Origin: Neurospora tetraspora
Taxonomy: Eukaryota > Ascomycota > Sordariomycetes > Sordariales > Sordariaceae
Length of the DNA stretch: 64,000 bases
Assembly: GCF_033439725.1 (NCBI RefSeq)
Contig: NW_026944384.1
Location: forward strand, 3,782,001-3,846,000
Direction of reading: 5' to 3'
Shown: positions 11,487 through 24,287 of the stretch, one piece after another
Numbering within the stretch: the stretch's first letter is position 1
Layout: each line of letters begins with the position of its first letter
Program-made: the position numbers and the translations under genes
Notes under the pieces: model-generated
The model's input: only the letters and a program-made list of their open reading frames with translations
Databases searched by the model: none
Told to the model about the DNA's origin: nothing

Positions 11487-13014
11487 TTACAGTCCCAAGA
11501 GGGCCATAGCACCGGGCTCGCTGCAGACGTAGATGACATCGTGCTCGTTGGTGAAGCCGTTGAAAGTGGTGGCCGAGCACTTGGTGTAGGCACCCATGTC
11601 CTCGAAGTACAGCCAGTCGCCAACATCAAGAGTCTCGCGGAAGCGGATGCTCTCGGTGATGCGATCAATGCCGTCGCAAGTGGGACCCCAGATGCTGTAC
11701 TCAATGGCGTCCTCCGCAGAAGACTCGTGGGCAGCAACAGAGTTGTACATGGTGCGGCCGCCAGTACGGAGGATCTTGGCCACAGGGTGCTGGTGATCGA
11801 ACATGATGCTGCTAAAGTTTCCGTACAGGCCATCGTTGACGTAGACCATGTAGCTGGCATCGCCGTTGTTCACCGATCCGTCGTCGCTCATAGAAGAAGA
11901 GGAATCGGAGACCGAGACAGCAGAGCCGCCCGGGATGGTGCGGCGAGCAATGATGTTGCAGGCAAGGGTGAATGCCGAGGAAGCGTAGTAGCGACCAGGC
12001 TCAGCGATAAGGTTGACGCCGGTATGGGCCGGGAAGTACTCATCGAGGGCAGCACGCAAGACGTTAGCCATCTGCTCGAAAGTACCGTCGCTGCAGAAAC
12101 CTCCACCAACGTCGAGAGTCTTTAGGTTGTAGCCATAAGCAGCGGCCTGCTGGAAGACGACATGAGCGTCCTGAACAGCCTTCAGGAAAGCAGTAGGATC
12201 AGAGGCGCCGGAGCCAACGTGGAAGCTGACGCCAACCACGTTGAGGCCTAGCTGGCGGGCAAGGCCTAAGAGACCATCGGTCGAGTCGAGGGAAGCGCCG
12301 AACTTCATACTGAAACGGCAAAGGGACTCAGAATCGTCGGTAAGGATGCGGAGGAAGAGCTCGGCGTCGGGATACAGGCGCGCAATCTTGCGCAGCTCAT
12401 CGGCGTTATCGAAGGTCATCTGGCGCACGCCCTGCTGGGCAACATAGCGCAAATAGGAGTTGGTCTTGCACGGCTGTGCATAGATAATGCGGGAGGGGTC
12501 GACGCCCATGCGGAGGACTTGCTCGATCTCGGCCTTGGAGGCACAGTCGAAGCCGGTGCCGAATGCGGCCAGAAGCTGCAGGAGCCTGTCGTCGGGGTTG
12601 CACTTGACAGCTGATAACAAACATTCAAGTCAGCAATCCGAATCTTCGATACGGGGCTCATAGTAATCGAAAATACTCACCATAGAACGGCTTGACGCGA
12701 GGAAGGTTCAACTTCCAGCGGAGGTGCTGGCGGTAGACCTCGCCGAGATCAGCAACAAAGAAGGTGTCCTCATCGCCGGGCTCGCAGAAGTCGTAGTCAA
12801 TGCTCTCCACACGCTGGCGGAGGGCATCGCCAATCATTTGTTTGGCGACCAACTTGCCGTTGGCAAGGCCGCGAAGGTTATCATCGTGCTTCAAGGAGCC
12901 ATTTTTGATGGTGTTCAAACTGTCGGTTTGACACTTTGAAAAGACATGATTGTTTGTATAATCGATGAAATCGATAGTGCCCATGCGGTCGGAGACAACA
13001 GTCGGCATAACCAT
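11487..13014 (-). CDS. spe-1: Ornithine decarboxylase
   Basis: PLP-dependent decarboxylation of ornithine to putrescine, the committed step of polyamine synthesis. Exons (minus): 13014-12681 and 12610-11487, with a 70-nt intron inside the codon before VKCN; 485 residues. The fold-III decarboxylase hallmarks are present: PLP lysine K114 in KPFYAVKCN, SFHVGSGASD, DVGGGFCSD, AEPGRYY, and catalytic cysteine C423 in WGPTCDGID. A Ser/Asp-rich loop (about residues 338-362) is typical of fungal ODC. The protein reads nearly identical to N. crassa SPE-1 as I recall it, with scattered substitutions, so a close relative of N. crassa is likely. The start MVMPTVVSDR is the only ATG in a long stretch: the 766 nt upstream have no AUG. 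In N. crassa the mRNA level answers to polyamines and the leader is reported as unusually long. Confidence 0.97.
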
Positions 13015-16000
13015 ATCCCAAGATTTGACTGGGGGGATAAGATCGAGTGTTGGTAGTGGAGTTTGCGAGGTTTCGGAGGTTCCCGGTGTGAGGGGGAGTT
13101 TGCGTGTGTTGGTTGTTGTTGGTTTTGGATTTGTTGTGTAGTTAATGTGTCAAAAAGGAGCAACAAGTGCTCTTGAAATTGGTCTTAGGGGGGTCGGTGT
13201 CGGTACGATACTGATCCCTGGGCGATCTGACGAGGCCTCCTCGACTCTTCCTCCGTTAGAGGAAGAACCGCAGAACTCGTCCTATGCGGCAGCTGACGGT
13301 TGGGACTGTATTCAGGTCCTTGGTTGGGAGAGGGGTCGAAAAAGAGAGCGTCGAGCTTCTTAGAGACCCTCAGGAGCGGATGGGGGAGGTACGACGTTGA
13401 TGATGTGGAAGGTCTTTCTGAGGCTGAAATCTTGGTCCGAGACGAGCTTTACGGCCGAGGAAGCCGTGTTAAATAGGGTTGCCTTTGAGAAGACCAAAGG
13501 CAGTCAAGGGAGGTGGATGCTATGGCGATGACGACGACGTGTCCGTCCTGATGATGGGCGCAATGTTAGCAACTTGACCGTGACCAAGTCGTAAAGAGGC
13601 AGAGAGGATGCTGTGCGAAGGTGAAGAATGTGTGAAGAATTGTGTTGGATTTGGGGTTGCGAGCTGTGATGATCCCTCCACAACTATGATGACACTGGAT
13701 GTAGGTCGTCTGGGACGCAGACTCCGACTCGGGTAGTCGGCCAAGCCAGCCTTTTTGAGCAGTCCGCGACAGGTTTGCCACATGGAAGAGCTCCCCACTC
13801 TACGGGGGCAGACCCAGAGAAACCAGGAAGAGCTTCCATCCCGTCTCTTTGGAGCACACATGTGATCCGGGTCGGGTGTGGCTGGAAATCAGAGGGTAGA
13901 GCATTCGAAGAATCATGGGATGGAATTGGAAGAACACCGCCGTCACCGTCATTGACTTACCCGTTATCGCGCAAGAAAGCAAGCTGTGGATTGTATAGAG
14001 TGTTTGGAGTGGAGGGGGCTACGTGTGTAGTTGCAACAGTTGCAGATGAGGGAAGAGGGAAGAGGAGAGAAGAGAAGGAAAGAGCTCAAAAAGGTCGCGT
14101 GGAGGAGGGGAGGTTAAAAGAATCAGGCGTCAGGGGGGTGGAGGAGGGCGGGGGGGTCTTGGACTCGGCGGGCCGGGGCGGGAGGTCGACGATTTCTGCT
14201 GCTGCTGCTGCTGATTGTGAGTTGCTGACCGCGCTTGTTTTGTCAACTGAAGTGGAGGGGCCCAGGCTCGATTCAACCGAGGAGACAAAAGATGGAACCT
14301 CAAAAAAGCCTGCCGTGGTGAGGGCAAAGGAGCGGGAGGGCAATTGGCAGGGCACGGGCGTCTCTTTGGCACTGAAAGCGAGGCCAGCAGGTCGGAGGCT
14401 GTGCTCACATCCTGCTAGCAAAACTTTTTTTTTCTTGATTTCCGCCCACAAAAAAAGGGACATCGCCCTGGTCGCCTACGGAGCGGAGCCCCCGTCGTCC
14501 AGCCCCGGCCGCCATCTCGATCGTTTTCCATTCCGTGATTTTTTCTCCAACAAGAAATCAGAAAAAAATCCAATCGGCGCTGGAGAGTTACCCTAACCAC
14601 GTACGGCACTTGGTGCTACCCTGGCTCAAACCCAGCTAGCCGTAGAAGGAAGCAGAGAAGCCAGAGAACATCACAGGGGTCCAACCTTTGCTGCCCGCAA
14701 CGCTCTCGTAATCACGCTTTTGCTGGACAGACATTGGGCATTGAGAAGCTTCGGCCGCATTCGGTCTTCCGTCATGATTCGGATTGGTGATCGTTGCTAC
14801 CCGAAGTCTTTACACTTGGACTTGTTAAATATGACGACGGCAGCGACCGTCGGGACTCCCTTTCGTCCCATGTTTGCGCGCATATCCCTGCTTGATAGCA
14901 TGTGCATTCTCGGGCAATCCAGAGAGTCTTTGAAACGAGGGACTTTCAGACCGCAACTCCGTGCGCCGCCAAAACGTCGCGTGAGCCCGATATCCCTCTC
15001 ATCTCCGGCGAGATTCTAGATTCATGCCGGGCCGCCATGCGAACCGCGTGAGCAGATAGGGTTTTTAGGTTGGGTGTCGAGAATGGAGACGAAAAGGAAG
15101 TGTCACGAGCGAGGGCTATGAACCCCTCACCTAGCGCGATATTGAGCAAGCGCCGTTGGAATAGGGTGACTTGCTAGTTTCGATAGTATCACTGTATCAC
15201 ACACAAACTGCACTCAGGACATTGTCGCACGACATCGCCGACATCGCCGATTTCATATTGGCAACAACGACGGTAGACGACAAAAGACCAGTCAAATCGT
15301 GCAATTAGACCTCTATTGCATCTGCAAGCAACCCAACCCGTGTCGGTCGGTATCTCGCCGACTCGTCTGTGCCTTGCCCCTTTGCGACCAAACATCCCCG
15401 CGGCTGTCACCATACACACAATGATTGAGTTCCTTATAGATAGCACCTGTGAGTAAGGGGGTTGTTCTATATTCAAAGAGAAAAAATGACTGCAAGTGAC
15501 TGGAGGCCGTTGCCTCGAGGGCACACATTGCGGCTTGAAGCAAGCTTAACTTCGAAAGTCTCTTTATCTGCTAGTTTTTGTTGTTAAATTTAACGTCTAC
15601 TTCCGCCTCCATGAGGGCATGAGCCGTTCTTTATCTGCTATGTCATGTAGAGAAGATATATGTTACGCACGCACGGAAGCAGGCTGTGGCTTTGATCACT
15701 GATGTCGTTGGCCGTACCCATGGGCTCACATCGACGACGATCATCTTCAAGACGGATCGAGATTATTGGTCTGCTACGATGCTGCCCCTGGCGAGGCTGC
15801 TTATTACCAATGAGGATGGCTGATTTCGTGAGTCAGCCCAGAAGCAACCACAACGCAGCCTGATGTGTAGTCTCGTGGTACTGTAGGGCCGCCACACTTC
15901 AGAGGCAGCCTGTCATGGTCCAAATGCTTCGGCTATCTCGTCCGAGGGGTGGTGATGACGTAAGCTGGGAAACGAGGGGATATTGTGGCATTAAACACTC

Positions 16001-16447
16001 GGGTCAATAGGCAAAGCAGAAGCATGTACTCTGTTCTTTAGTCCGCACGTCCAAAGCTGAGGAAGACGGTTCTGAAAGAACGAGCCCTCGGCCGGGCCTC
16101 AAGGCGCAGAACGCCGATTCCCTGTCACCTTTGATCTCGCGCCGTTTTGTGGCATCAACGCCACTGAGCAGGCGTTGAAGCGTATCGTAGCTGGCGCTGT
16201 TTGATGAGAGAGGGGAAGGGAAAAAACATGTAACAAACCCCTAAAACCTTTATCAGTATACGGCCCGAAAAACTGGAGCGCTGATTGGAGCCGAGTGTCG
16301 GTGCAGCTTCTCGGACACCTACTGGGTCCGCACTGGCTCATTGTGCCTTTTGTATTGGAGGAGGGTATCATTCAACCATGTCACTTTATAAATACAAGAC
16401 CGCCAACCTCATCAACATCGGTCGTGTTCCGCCGTTGATGAAGTGGT
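13015..16447. other. Intergenic: long spe-1 leader, promoter, then unassigned sequence up to the cym-1 stop
   Basis: Bases 13015-13780 contain no AUG on the spe-1 sense strand and are probably transcribed leader. A plus-strand open frame at 13775-14596 is compositionally a GA-rich artefact with no family resemblance. From 14600 to 16447 nothing coding is recognised; the end adjoins the cym-1 3' UTR. Confidence 0.5.
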
Positions 16448-19400
16448 CTAAGCGGAACCGTTGATGTCCATCTCGATGACCGCCCAAGACTTGTCGACCC
16501 AGTCGCGCTTCTCGCCAAGGAAGACGACACGCTCAGAGGCGTTGTCAAGGGCCTTGACAACATACTTCTGCGCCACTTCCCGGACCTGATCCTTGGTAAC
16601 ATCCAAGAGTTCTTCGCGGCGCTTCTGTTTCATCTCGTCGGTGATACCGTAGAGGAACTGGGCCATGCCTTCTTCATTGACGGCCTTGGGAGCGTCAACG
16701 CCCTGGAAGACAGAGATCTTGGCATCCTCAAGATCACGATCAGTCCACTTCTTGTCAACCGCCCACTGGCCGGCGTTCCGCATGATCTTGAGCGTGTTCA
16801 CAGGGTTCGGGTCGCGGTACGAGTAGAAGCCGAAGATGCCGTCAAGCGGGCGGGCGTAAGATCCGCCGCCGTAGGCGCCACCCTTCTCACGAATCTCGTG
16901 ATGCAAGTGCTTGTGGGTCAAGAGCTGCGAGAGAATCTGGAGAGGGGCACCCTCGGAAGCCGTGTAAGAAACCGTAGGGAGAGCCAAAGCACCATAGTAA
17001 ACCTGATAAGGCAAGGGATAGAACGCCTTGATATCACGGGTAAACTTGGGGGGTCCCCGGCTCGGGAAAGTCACCGCTTCCGAAGGCAGCGAGTTAACAA
17101 AGTTTGAGAGCGCTTTTGCGTTGTCAGAGACACTTCCGCTGTCGCAGGTGATGGCGGTACGGAGATTGCCAGCCAGTGCAAACTGTTGGATTTGCTTAAG
17201 CTTTGCAATAACATCCTCCAACGAGTCTGACTCGGGCCGGCTTGCCAAGCTAGTCACCAGCTTTACCTGCGAGAGACCGCTAACCTGCTCCTTGAGGAAG
17301 GAATCCCACGTAAGGCCAGATTCCGCGGCTCTCCGAGCGTAAGCGTGTCCCGATGAAGCAATATCGTTCACGACGCCATCAGCGGATGCCTGCAACAACT
17401 GACGAATCTGTTGAGCTGCTTGAGGACTGTCGAAGTCAGTCTCTACGACCAGCTTGCGCAAGAGGTCAAACATCGTTGGCACATGACGATCCAATGCCAT
17501 GCCCGAGAACACCAGGCCTTCTGTGGCCCGAGTGAAATCAGTTGGCTGGGAAGCCGAATGGTAACCGACCGAGACACCTCCAGTCTTGAGCTTGATCAAA
17601 TCCTCAAGCTGCTCCATTGTCATGTCCTTCGTACCCAGACGCATGATGGAGTCAGTGAAGAGGGGGATCAGGCTTCGGAGCTCATCGGGCAGGTTCTCCA
17701 GCTGGTTGATAGCACGGAAGTAGGTCAACCCGTTTGTGGGAGCCTCGCGCCACTGTGTGTTGACTCTTGCTGTGTTATCGTGTCTCAAGATAACCGAGTC
17801 CTTCTGGCGCGGAATGTCCTTGACATGCACGCTAGGAAGGCAGCTAAGGTCTTCGGTGTTGGTCTTGCTTTGCTCGGCCAACAACTTGAGTTCCCGAGCC
17901 TCGAGAGCAGCACGAGCTTCCTCTTCGCTACCAGCAGCTTTGACGACTTCCGAAATCTTGGTGCTCAAGCGGGTTTCCTCCTCTTGGGCAAGCTCCTGGC
18001 TGAAGGTTGGCGAAGGCGCCATCGTGAAGGAGAGAGTATTGTCGTTGATCAGATACTTGTCAATCAAGCCCTCAAGATAACCACCCTTGGCAAGCTCAGT
18101 CTCAAAAGCAGCAATCGTGTCGTTCCAGGCAAGAGAGTCAAATGGATCGACTCCGGTAAACCACTTGGGCTTCAAACGGTGAAGCAAAGACATGCCAAAA
18201 TTGGCAGTCTTGTGCTTAAGGCCGAGCTCAAGCTGATGGAGATAACCATCAATCTTTGATCTCTCAAAGCCCTTGTCCCGCATGCTGCGCAGAATCTCCT
18301 GTACCTTGGACTTGACCTTAGGCACATCTTCTTCCTGAACACCGCTCAGGCCAATGGAGAAGATACCAAGCTTGCCCGAACTGTCATACCCTGTGTTAGG
18401 GCTCCAGTCCGTTCCTAGCCCGGATTCAATCAATCCCTTGTAGAGAGGCGAGCCATAACCATCCATGAGCAGAGCAGAAATAAGGGCCAGCGAGAAGGAC
18501 TCCACAACGTTGCTGGTTTCACCCAGAACCCACGAAACGGAGGTCTTGAACTGCTTATTGGCGTCAACAAGAGGGTCAATAGGCCCATAGAGCTTGACTT
18601 CCCGAGGGCCACTGCTAAGGTCGATGGGGCTATGGTTCGCCACATCAGCTCGGATCTTTTCAAAAGCGTCGAGCTGGGCACCGATCTCCTTCAAGTGATC
18701 CGCCAGCGGCATGTCGCCGTATGTGAAGACCTTGGCGTTGCTCGGGTGGTAGTGATCAGCATGGAACTTCTTAAGCTGTTCGTAGGTCAAGTCTGTGATC
18801 TTCTGGGGGTCACCACCAGAGTTGTTGATGTCAGGAAAGATGTGGTCTTGGAACCGAATCCAGAAGAGGTAGGCGGCATCCGACATCTGGCCCTTCATCT
18901 CGTTATACACCACGCCCTTGAAGACAAGCTTCCTGTCCTCGGGCTTTGCGTTGCCCTCGGCCGCAACAAGAGCCTGGGGATTCTCGGGCCCAATGCGCCA
19001 TCCTTCCTGTGTGAAGTCCGTCTCATTCAAGAGGGGATGTAGAGTCGCGTCGAGGTAGACCGACATGAGGTTCTTGAAGTCCTGGGCATTGGTGGTGGCG
19101 AACGGGTAGAAAGTGTGGTCCGATGCTGTAAAGGCGTTCATGAAATTCGAAAGCGTGCGCGGAAGCATCTTGAAGAATGGGTCTCGGATGGGATATCTGA
19201 ATGAAATTCCACGTCAGCGCGAATGATGCAGACGATGCCGGCCGTTCGGGTTCGCATACTTTTGACTGCCACACAGAGTGGTGTGCTCCAAGATATGAGG
19301 GACACCGGTGTCGTCTGGGGGATTCGTCTTGAAACCGATAGAGAAGACATTGTTGCTGTCGTCACGGGCAATGTGCAAATGCTCTGCTCCGGTCTTGTCG

Positions 19401-19549
19401 TGTTGCAAGTGCAAAGCAGTCAATTCCAGCTCTGGGACATGCTTTGACCGGACAAGGGTGAAGCCGTGGAGTTTCTCGCCGGGTTTCGGGTACTGGGAGA
19501 GCTCGGTGACGGCGCGGCGCGCTGCACCTTTGGTCGCGTTGCGCAGCAT
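16448..19549 (-). CDS. cym-1: Mitochondrial presequence protease, M16C metallopeptidase (CYM1/PreP)
   Basis: Degrades cleaved targeting peptides and other short peptides in the mitochondrial matrix or intermembrane space. Exons (minus): 19549-19260 and 19196-16448; 1012 residues. The intron (63 nt) lies in [13 protein letters not shown]. The N-terminus [14 protein letters not shown] is rich in Arg/Ala and lacks acid residues for 15 positions, fitting a matrix signal. The inverted zinc motif HxxEH is HILEH at residues 85-89, with the distal zinc-ligand region in [13 protein letters not shown]. The C-terminal half has the family's substrate-chamber block [10 protein letters not shown]. Length is normal for the family. 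The next gene upstream (taxilin) is divergent. About 500 nt before the start lack AUG on the sense strand. Confidence 0.95.
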
Positions 19550-21035
19550 CGTTCTGGCCGCAGTAGAGAAGACCCAAGTGCTGGCAGAAATCCGAGGCCG
19601 GGTTTAGCACTATGCAAGCGACTGGAAAGGGCGATGGTGATGGTGATGATACTTGATGAATGCGTGCAAGTTCAGGCGTCCGGTTTGGCGGCAGTTGGAA
19701 CAGAGCTGACGGGACGCGGAGCTAGGCCTGCCTCGCCTGCCTGCCACAGCGGCAGTGGGCAGAGCAGCTGGGGTGGTGACGACTGACTCCGTCGCCCCTC
19801 AGCACCCCGCCCGCCAACCGGCGTCGCCAGGCTCCAGCTCCCCTCGGAAGGAATCAAGTGGAAAAGAGAGCCCAGGGCAGTGGAAAACCTGGAATTGAAC
19901 CGTGCTCCGGCAGGGTCGGGAATAGTGGGGCTGAGGGGACGACGGACGCTGGTGGCTGCACGAGGAGGCTGATCTTTAAACCAATGACTTGCCGTGCCTC
20001 GGAAAGAGATACGTTGTTAGTAAGGTACTTCAAAGAGTATGATTTGTCAGCGCTTTAACATTAAACCAAGAGACTACAAAGAAGTATTGGTCTATCTGCT
20101 CGTAACCTCGAGTGACATCTACTTACACGTACAGGTAGAGGAAGATGGCTCTGCTTGAACGGGAGAGGTAGGCCTGACTATAAGCTCTTCGGACTTCTAT
20201 TCACTTAATGCTACTGTATAGCCTCATGTGTCTGGTAAAGCCAACGGGTCCTGTGTCTTAAACGTTGAACTTTCTGGATGTCACCAGTAAGAACGGCAAC
20301 CGGCACCTGACGAATATCTATGAGGTGAAGTGTCTGTGAGCAGCATGTCAGTACACTATCAAAAGCACATTGTACATGTGAGGTCGATGCACGGCGGGCC
20401 ACGGATGAAGTGAAGATGAAAACGCCGTTTGGTTCCTCGAGGGCTTCAATCATCTGCTTCTTAATAAAACATCAGTAGCGAAAGAGTACCTTCCTCTAAA
20501 ATTATAATATCAATACAGGTACCTTAATATCCATAGTGGCCAACAAGTACACTTGTGGGAAGTAGCGACCATGAATGGGAAGGCGGGAAGCACTAGATTT
20601 CAGATTTATAGTCCGTGCTGGCCCCGAAGCCCGAGAGCAGGTACCTGCCGCCTGGGCTGTTGAGACGCAGCGGAACCTGTCATCCAATTCGCGCGCTCCG
20701 TCAGATTAACCGACGCCATAGCGATCTGGTCGTCCTTTCCCAAACATCAAAGTCTTCCGCAGCCATCATCTCGACGACTGCTGCCGCCCCGGCCGCCCGA
20801 ATACGCAACGACTCGACTACACAACTTCCATACAACAACACATACAATTTCTTTATTGTGCGCGCACAACATCAGCCTACACTGACGACGACGACGGAGC
20901 GGCAAGGCTAGCAGCAACGCACCACTGCAGTGCACACGCAAGCCTTTTGCAACTGACATCCATTTGACATTGCCAGTCGGAGGGGCCACTGCCGACCACA
21001 CGCCTGTTTCCGTCATCAAGGCCAGTCCCTCGACA
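19550..21035. other. Divergent promoter region between cym-1 and the taxilin gene
   Basis: About 1.5 kb. The two flanks are AUG-free in the direction of their genes (19550-20058 for cym-1, 20581-21035 for taxilin), which leaves about 500 bp in the middle for promoters. No further gene is seen. Confidence 0.5.
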
Positions 21036-22991
21036 ATGTCAAGCGCCAATCCTCCGGTCACTGCAACATCCGGCCCTCGACCTGCGACACCCATGAGCAA
21101 TGGATCCGCAAACCATCCGGTCGACCCCCCTCCTGCCACGAATGGCCACCCGAACCACGCCCATGAGACCCGGCCGGCTCCTGCGCCCCCCGTAAACATG
21201 GCGGGCAAAAAGGGCAAACCGAAAAAGGCCCCCGAGCCGAACGAGGCTAGTAAGCTTATTGCTGCTAGGATCACACAACTGGAGCAAGATGCCGCTGGTG
21301 AAAAGGACCAGGAGGCCGAAATAGGTGCGTGTTTGTCCCTACTCCCTGCTGGGCGCTTGAGAGGGCAATGACGGATGTGATGGGATCGATAAGGGGGGGC
21401 GGAAGGCTCAGAAACACTCGACAGTCGTTGACCGAACCTCCTCAGTCAACATTTGCTGCATGTCTTCAGACCACCCTCCTGTCTCGATTGGGACGTAGAC
21501 GGGCTGGAAAAGGATAGAGGGGCCTTGTCAAAACGGGCTCTCTTGGCTTTGGATGAAAGAGAAGGCGCTGACAGCAAGCCGTGCGCAGAACGAGAGGTCA
21601 AGAAAGCTAGTAGGGAGCTACACAGCCAGACCTCGCGGATGAACGACCTCCAAAAGATTGATCATCTGACCAAACGATGTGCGGACTTGCTGGCTGAGAT
21701 GAAGAGGCTCGAACGTGAAAGCATCAAGAACAAGAAACGAGGTGATCAGCTACAGAAGGACAAGGACAACAGCCGCAACGAACTCAACAAGACAACATCG
21801 CTTAAAGAGAAGCTTGAGAAACTCTGCCGCGAACTGCAAAAAGAGAATAACAAGCTCAAGGTATGGGATCATATGTGTGTTAGAGTAGCGTTCAGGGTTA
21901 CTGACATTACTCTTCTACCTAGAACGAGAACAAGACGCTATCGGATACGCAGGTTCGAAGTCAGAACTCATGGGATGAGAGGTATTCTGCTCTTCTTCGT
22001 CGAATGGACGACTATCAGGAAGAAAAGGACAATCCGCGCAAGCAAGTAGTGGACATGGAAATGGATGAATTGTCAGTAACGGCCCCATCTCTTGCTTGGT
22101 TCTATTGTTACACTTGCTCACTGCCACCAGCTTTCGCCAGCGGTTCAAATCTCTGATTGAACAGTACGAGCTGAGGGAACTCCACTTCCATGCGCAAATG
22201 CGGACCAAGGAGCTCGAAGTCCAATACAACCTCGCTAGGTTTGAGCGTGAAAAGAAGAACTACGAGGCCGAATTGGCGCGATCAAGACAGTTAAACGCCC
22301 AGGTGCAGACCTTCTCAAAGACGGAGACGGAGCTGAGACAACAACTCAATGTCTACGTGGATAAGTTCAAGCAGGTCCGTACTAGCCGATAATGGTACCA
22401 AGACGGAGTGGGGATGAAGAAGGCTGACAGCATGGCTAGGTTGAGGACACGTTGAACAATAGCAACGACTTGTTTCTTACATTCCGCAAGGAGATGGAAG
22501 ATATGTCTAAGAAGACAAAACGTCTCGAGAGGGAAAACGAGAACCTCAAGAGAAAGCACGAGCAGGTGAATGGCAACATCCTCAAGATGGCGGAGGAGCG
22601 GAACAAGTACTTGGCCGAGATCGAGGACCTCAAGAAAAAGTGCGAGAAGCTGAATGGCATCATTAAACAGATGCAGCAGCAGGGCCGGGGGATCCCGCAA
22701 GGGCTGGCTGGCGCGGTTGAAATGGGCTATGCGGAAGGTGAAGGAGAGCTTGAGGGGGACGAGAGCGAGTACGAAGACGAGTACGACGAAGAAGGAGATG
22801 AGGAAGTGAGTGACGAGGGCGACGAGTACGACGATGAAACCGAGGACGAGCAGCAGATGCAGCAGCATCATCAACCCCAGCCGTACGGGCCTGAGCGGCC
22901 GCCCCCTCCTGCTCCCGCTCCTGCCCCCGCTCCTGCCCCCGTTCCCACCAAGGCCGCCCTTACCGCTAACGGCGCGTATCAACTTTGCTAG
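21036..22991 (+). CDS. Taxilin-family coiled-coil protein
   Basis: Taxilins are long coiled-coil proteins; animal members bind syntaxins and the nascent-chain complex, while the fungal role is not established. Exons: 21036-21324, 21589-21860, 21923-22071, 22131-22374, 22440-22991; 501 residues. Introns of 264, 62, 59 and 65 nt. The N-terminal 80 residues are Pro/Ala-rich and end in a basic GKKGKPKK patch. The taxilin domain follows as near-continuous heptads: LEKLCRELQKENNKL, RFKSLIEQYELRELHF, LRQQLNVYVDKFKQVEDTL, NNSNDLFLTFRKEMEDM. The C-terminus has an acidic run (GDESEYEDEYDEEGDEE) and a Pro-Ala dipeptide repeat. I chose the ATG at 21036; the open frame further upstream begins at a non-ATG codon. 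Domain call is firm, cellular role inferred. Confidence 0.88.
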
Positions 22992-24287
22992 ATGGATATC
23001 GGCATGCTCATTTTCCAGGGTTTCTGTCCCTCGAGAACGGCTCGGGTTAAGGGTATGCAGTGAAACACCGAGGTTACGACTTGGCTGTCGATATGCTCAG
23101 TGGACTATCTCAACCTATTTGTTTATCCAGACGTATCGACTGGCATGAACCGGTAACGACGTTACCGTATTAGTGTAGTACTGTCTAGTGAAGAAATACA
23201 GCAGTTGCAGGAGAGACTCGGTGCTTGATGGCCTAGGAAACGAGTTTCGATGATATCATGGATACTTGAGCTGTTGCAGTCCGATGAACGTGCTTGGTGC
23301 CAATCGATGTCCTCGTACCTCTGCGGACCATTCCCGTCAACTTGGCTTCAACAACCCCGCATACCGGTAGTAGCGCCCCACTTTCCCCTGGGCATTTGTT
23401 TTCATGTTACGGCTGCAGCTTGCAGTGTTGGAAGCCTGGAACCCTTGATGCCGCCCTAACAATTTCCACTACTGAAATGGCAGTGTCAGACTTTCTGCTT
23501 GCAACAAAGGATGGACTTGGGGGAATTTCTCCGTACACCAACATCTCTCCCTCATTTCTAGGTATCTATCCTCGACGTCCCTGCAAGACATGCGCTTGCC
23601 GACGACAACGGACCAGACTCCCAGTTTACCCCCCGATTGACTGCGGAATTTCCTATCTCGGTATTCGGTCGAGGTTGTTTCTAACCAAGTTCAGCTGCAT
23701 CATACGCACACCGATTTGAACGGCTGGGCTAAAAAGCCGAACATGGGATAGCACAACCACCACCAAAAGGCGGCAATAGCACGGGCAGACCTGAAACATT
23801 GGGATTGCTTGTGATTCTAAACCGTTCAACTCCTTATTCACTTGTCATTTACCAGCACAGGCGTCGCTAGAAACTCGATAAAAGGCGGATCATTGACCAA
23901 GACACGAACCTACCTCTGTTATTGCCTTCTACGCTAGCGGGTTGTGCCGAACGCGACAGATTGACTTCACAAATCCAGTCGCCGGACCCCATGCGGACGA
24001 ATACACATTCCAGCCGGATTTGACAGTCCAATTTCTCCACCCATTGAACCGTCTCCTCGAATGAATCGACATATAACACATCGTCGCTTTAAACTTTCAG
24101 ACTCTTTATCATCTCGCAGCCCAAGTTAGGCGTGGGCCGCGGACCGCGTATCTGATTGCGACCTTAGCTTCCGTCTTCGGCACCCAATAACAGATTAACA
24201 CGGAACCGAAATTCGACTTTCATCCTCTTTCCAACACAGCTACAGTCTGTCCCGGCCGATCGTTCACATTCACACATACCGTGCGCG
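22992..24287. other. Intergenic between taxilin and the gene at 24288
   Basis: No coding region recognised in 1.3 kb. The last 220 nt are AUG-free on the plus strand and likely include the leader of the downstream gene. Confidence 0.5.

Noticed and set aside
13775-14596. Plus-strand open frame of 273 codons upstream of spe-1
   Set aside because: Its composition follows the local GA-rich bias, no family is recognisable, and the strand opposite spe-1 shows no splice or start context.
19880-19930. GGAATTGAACC motif resembling a tRNA T arm
   Set aside because: No A box or pairing arms at the right distance on either strand.
20964-21035. 24-codon N-terminal extension of the taxilin protein
   Set aside because: It begins at TTG; the first in-frame ATG is at 21036.
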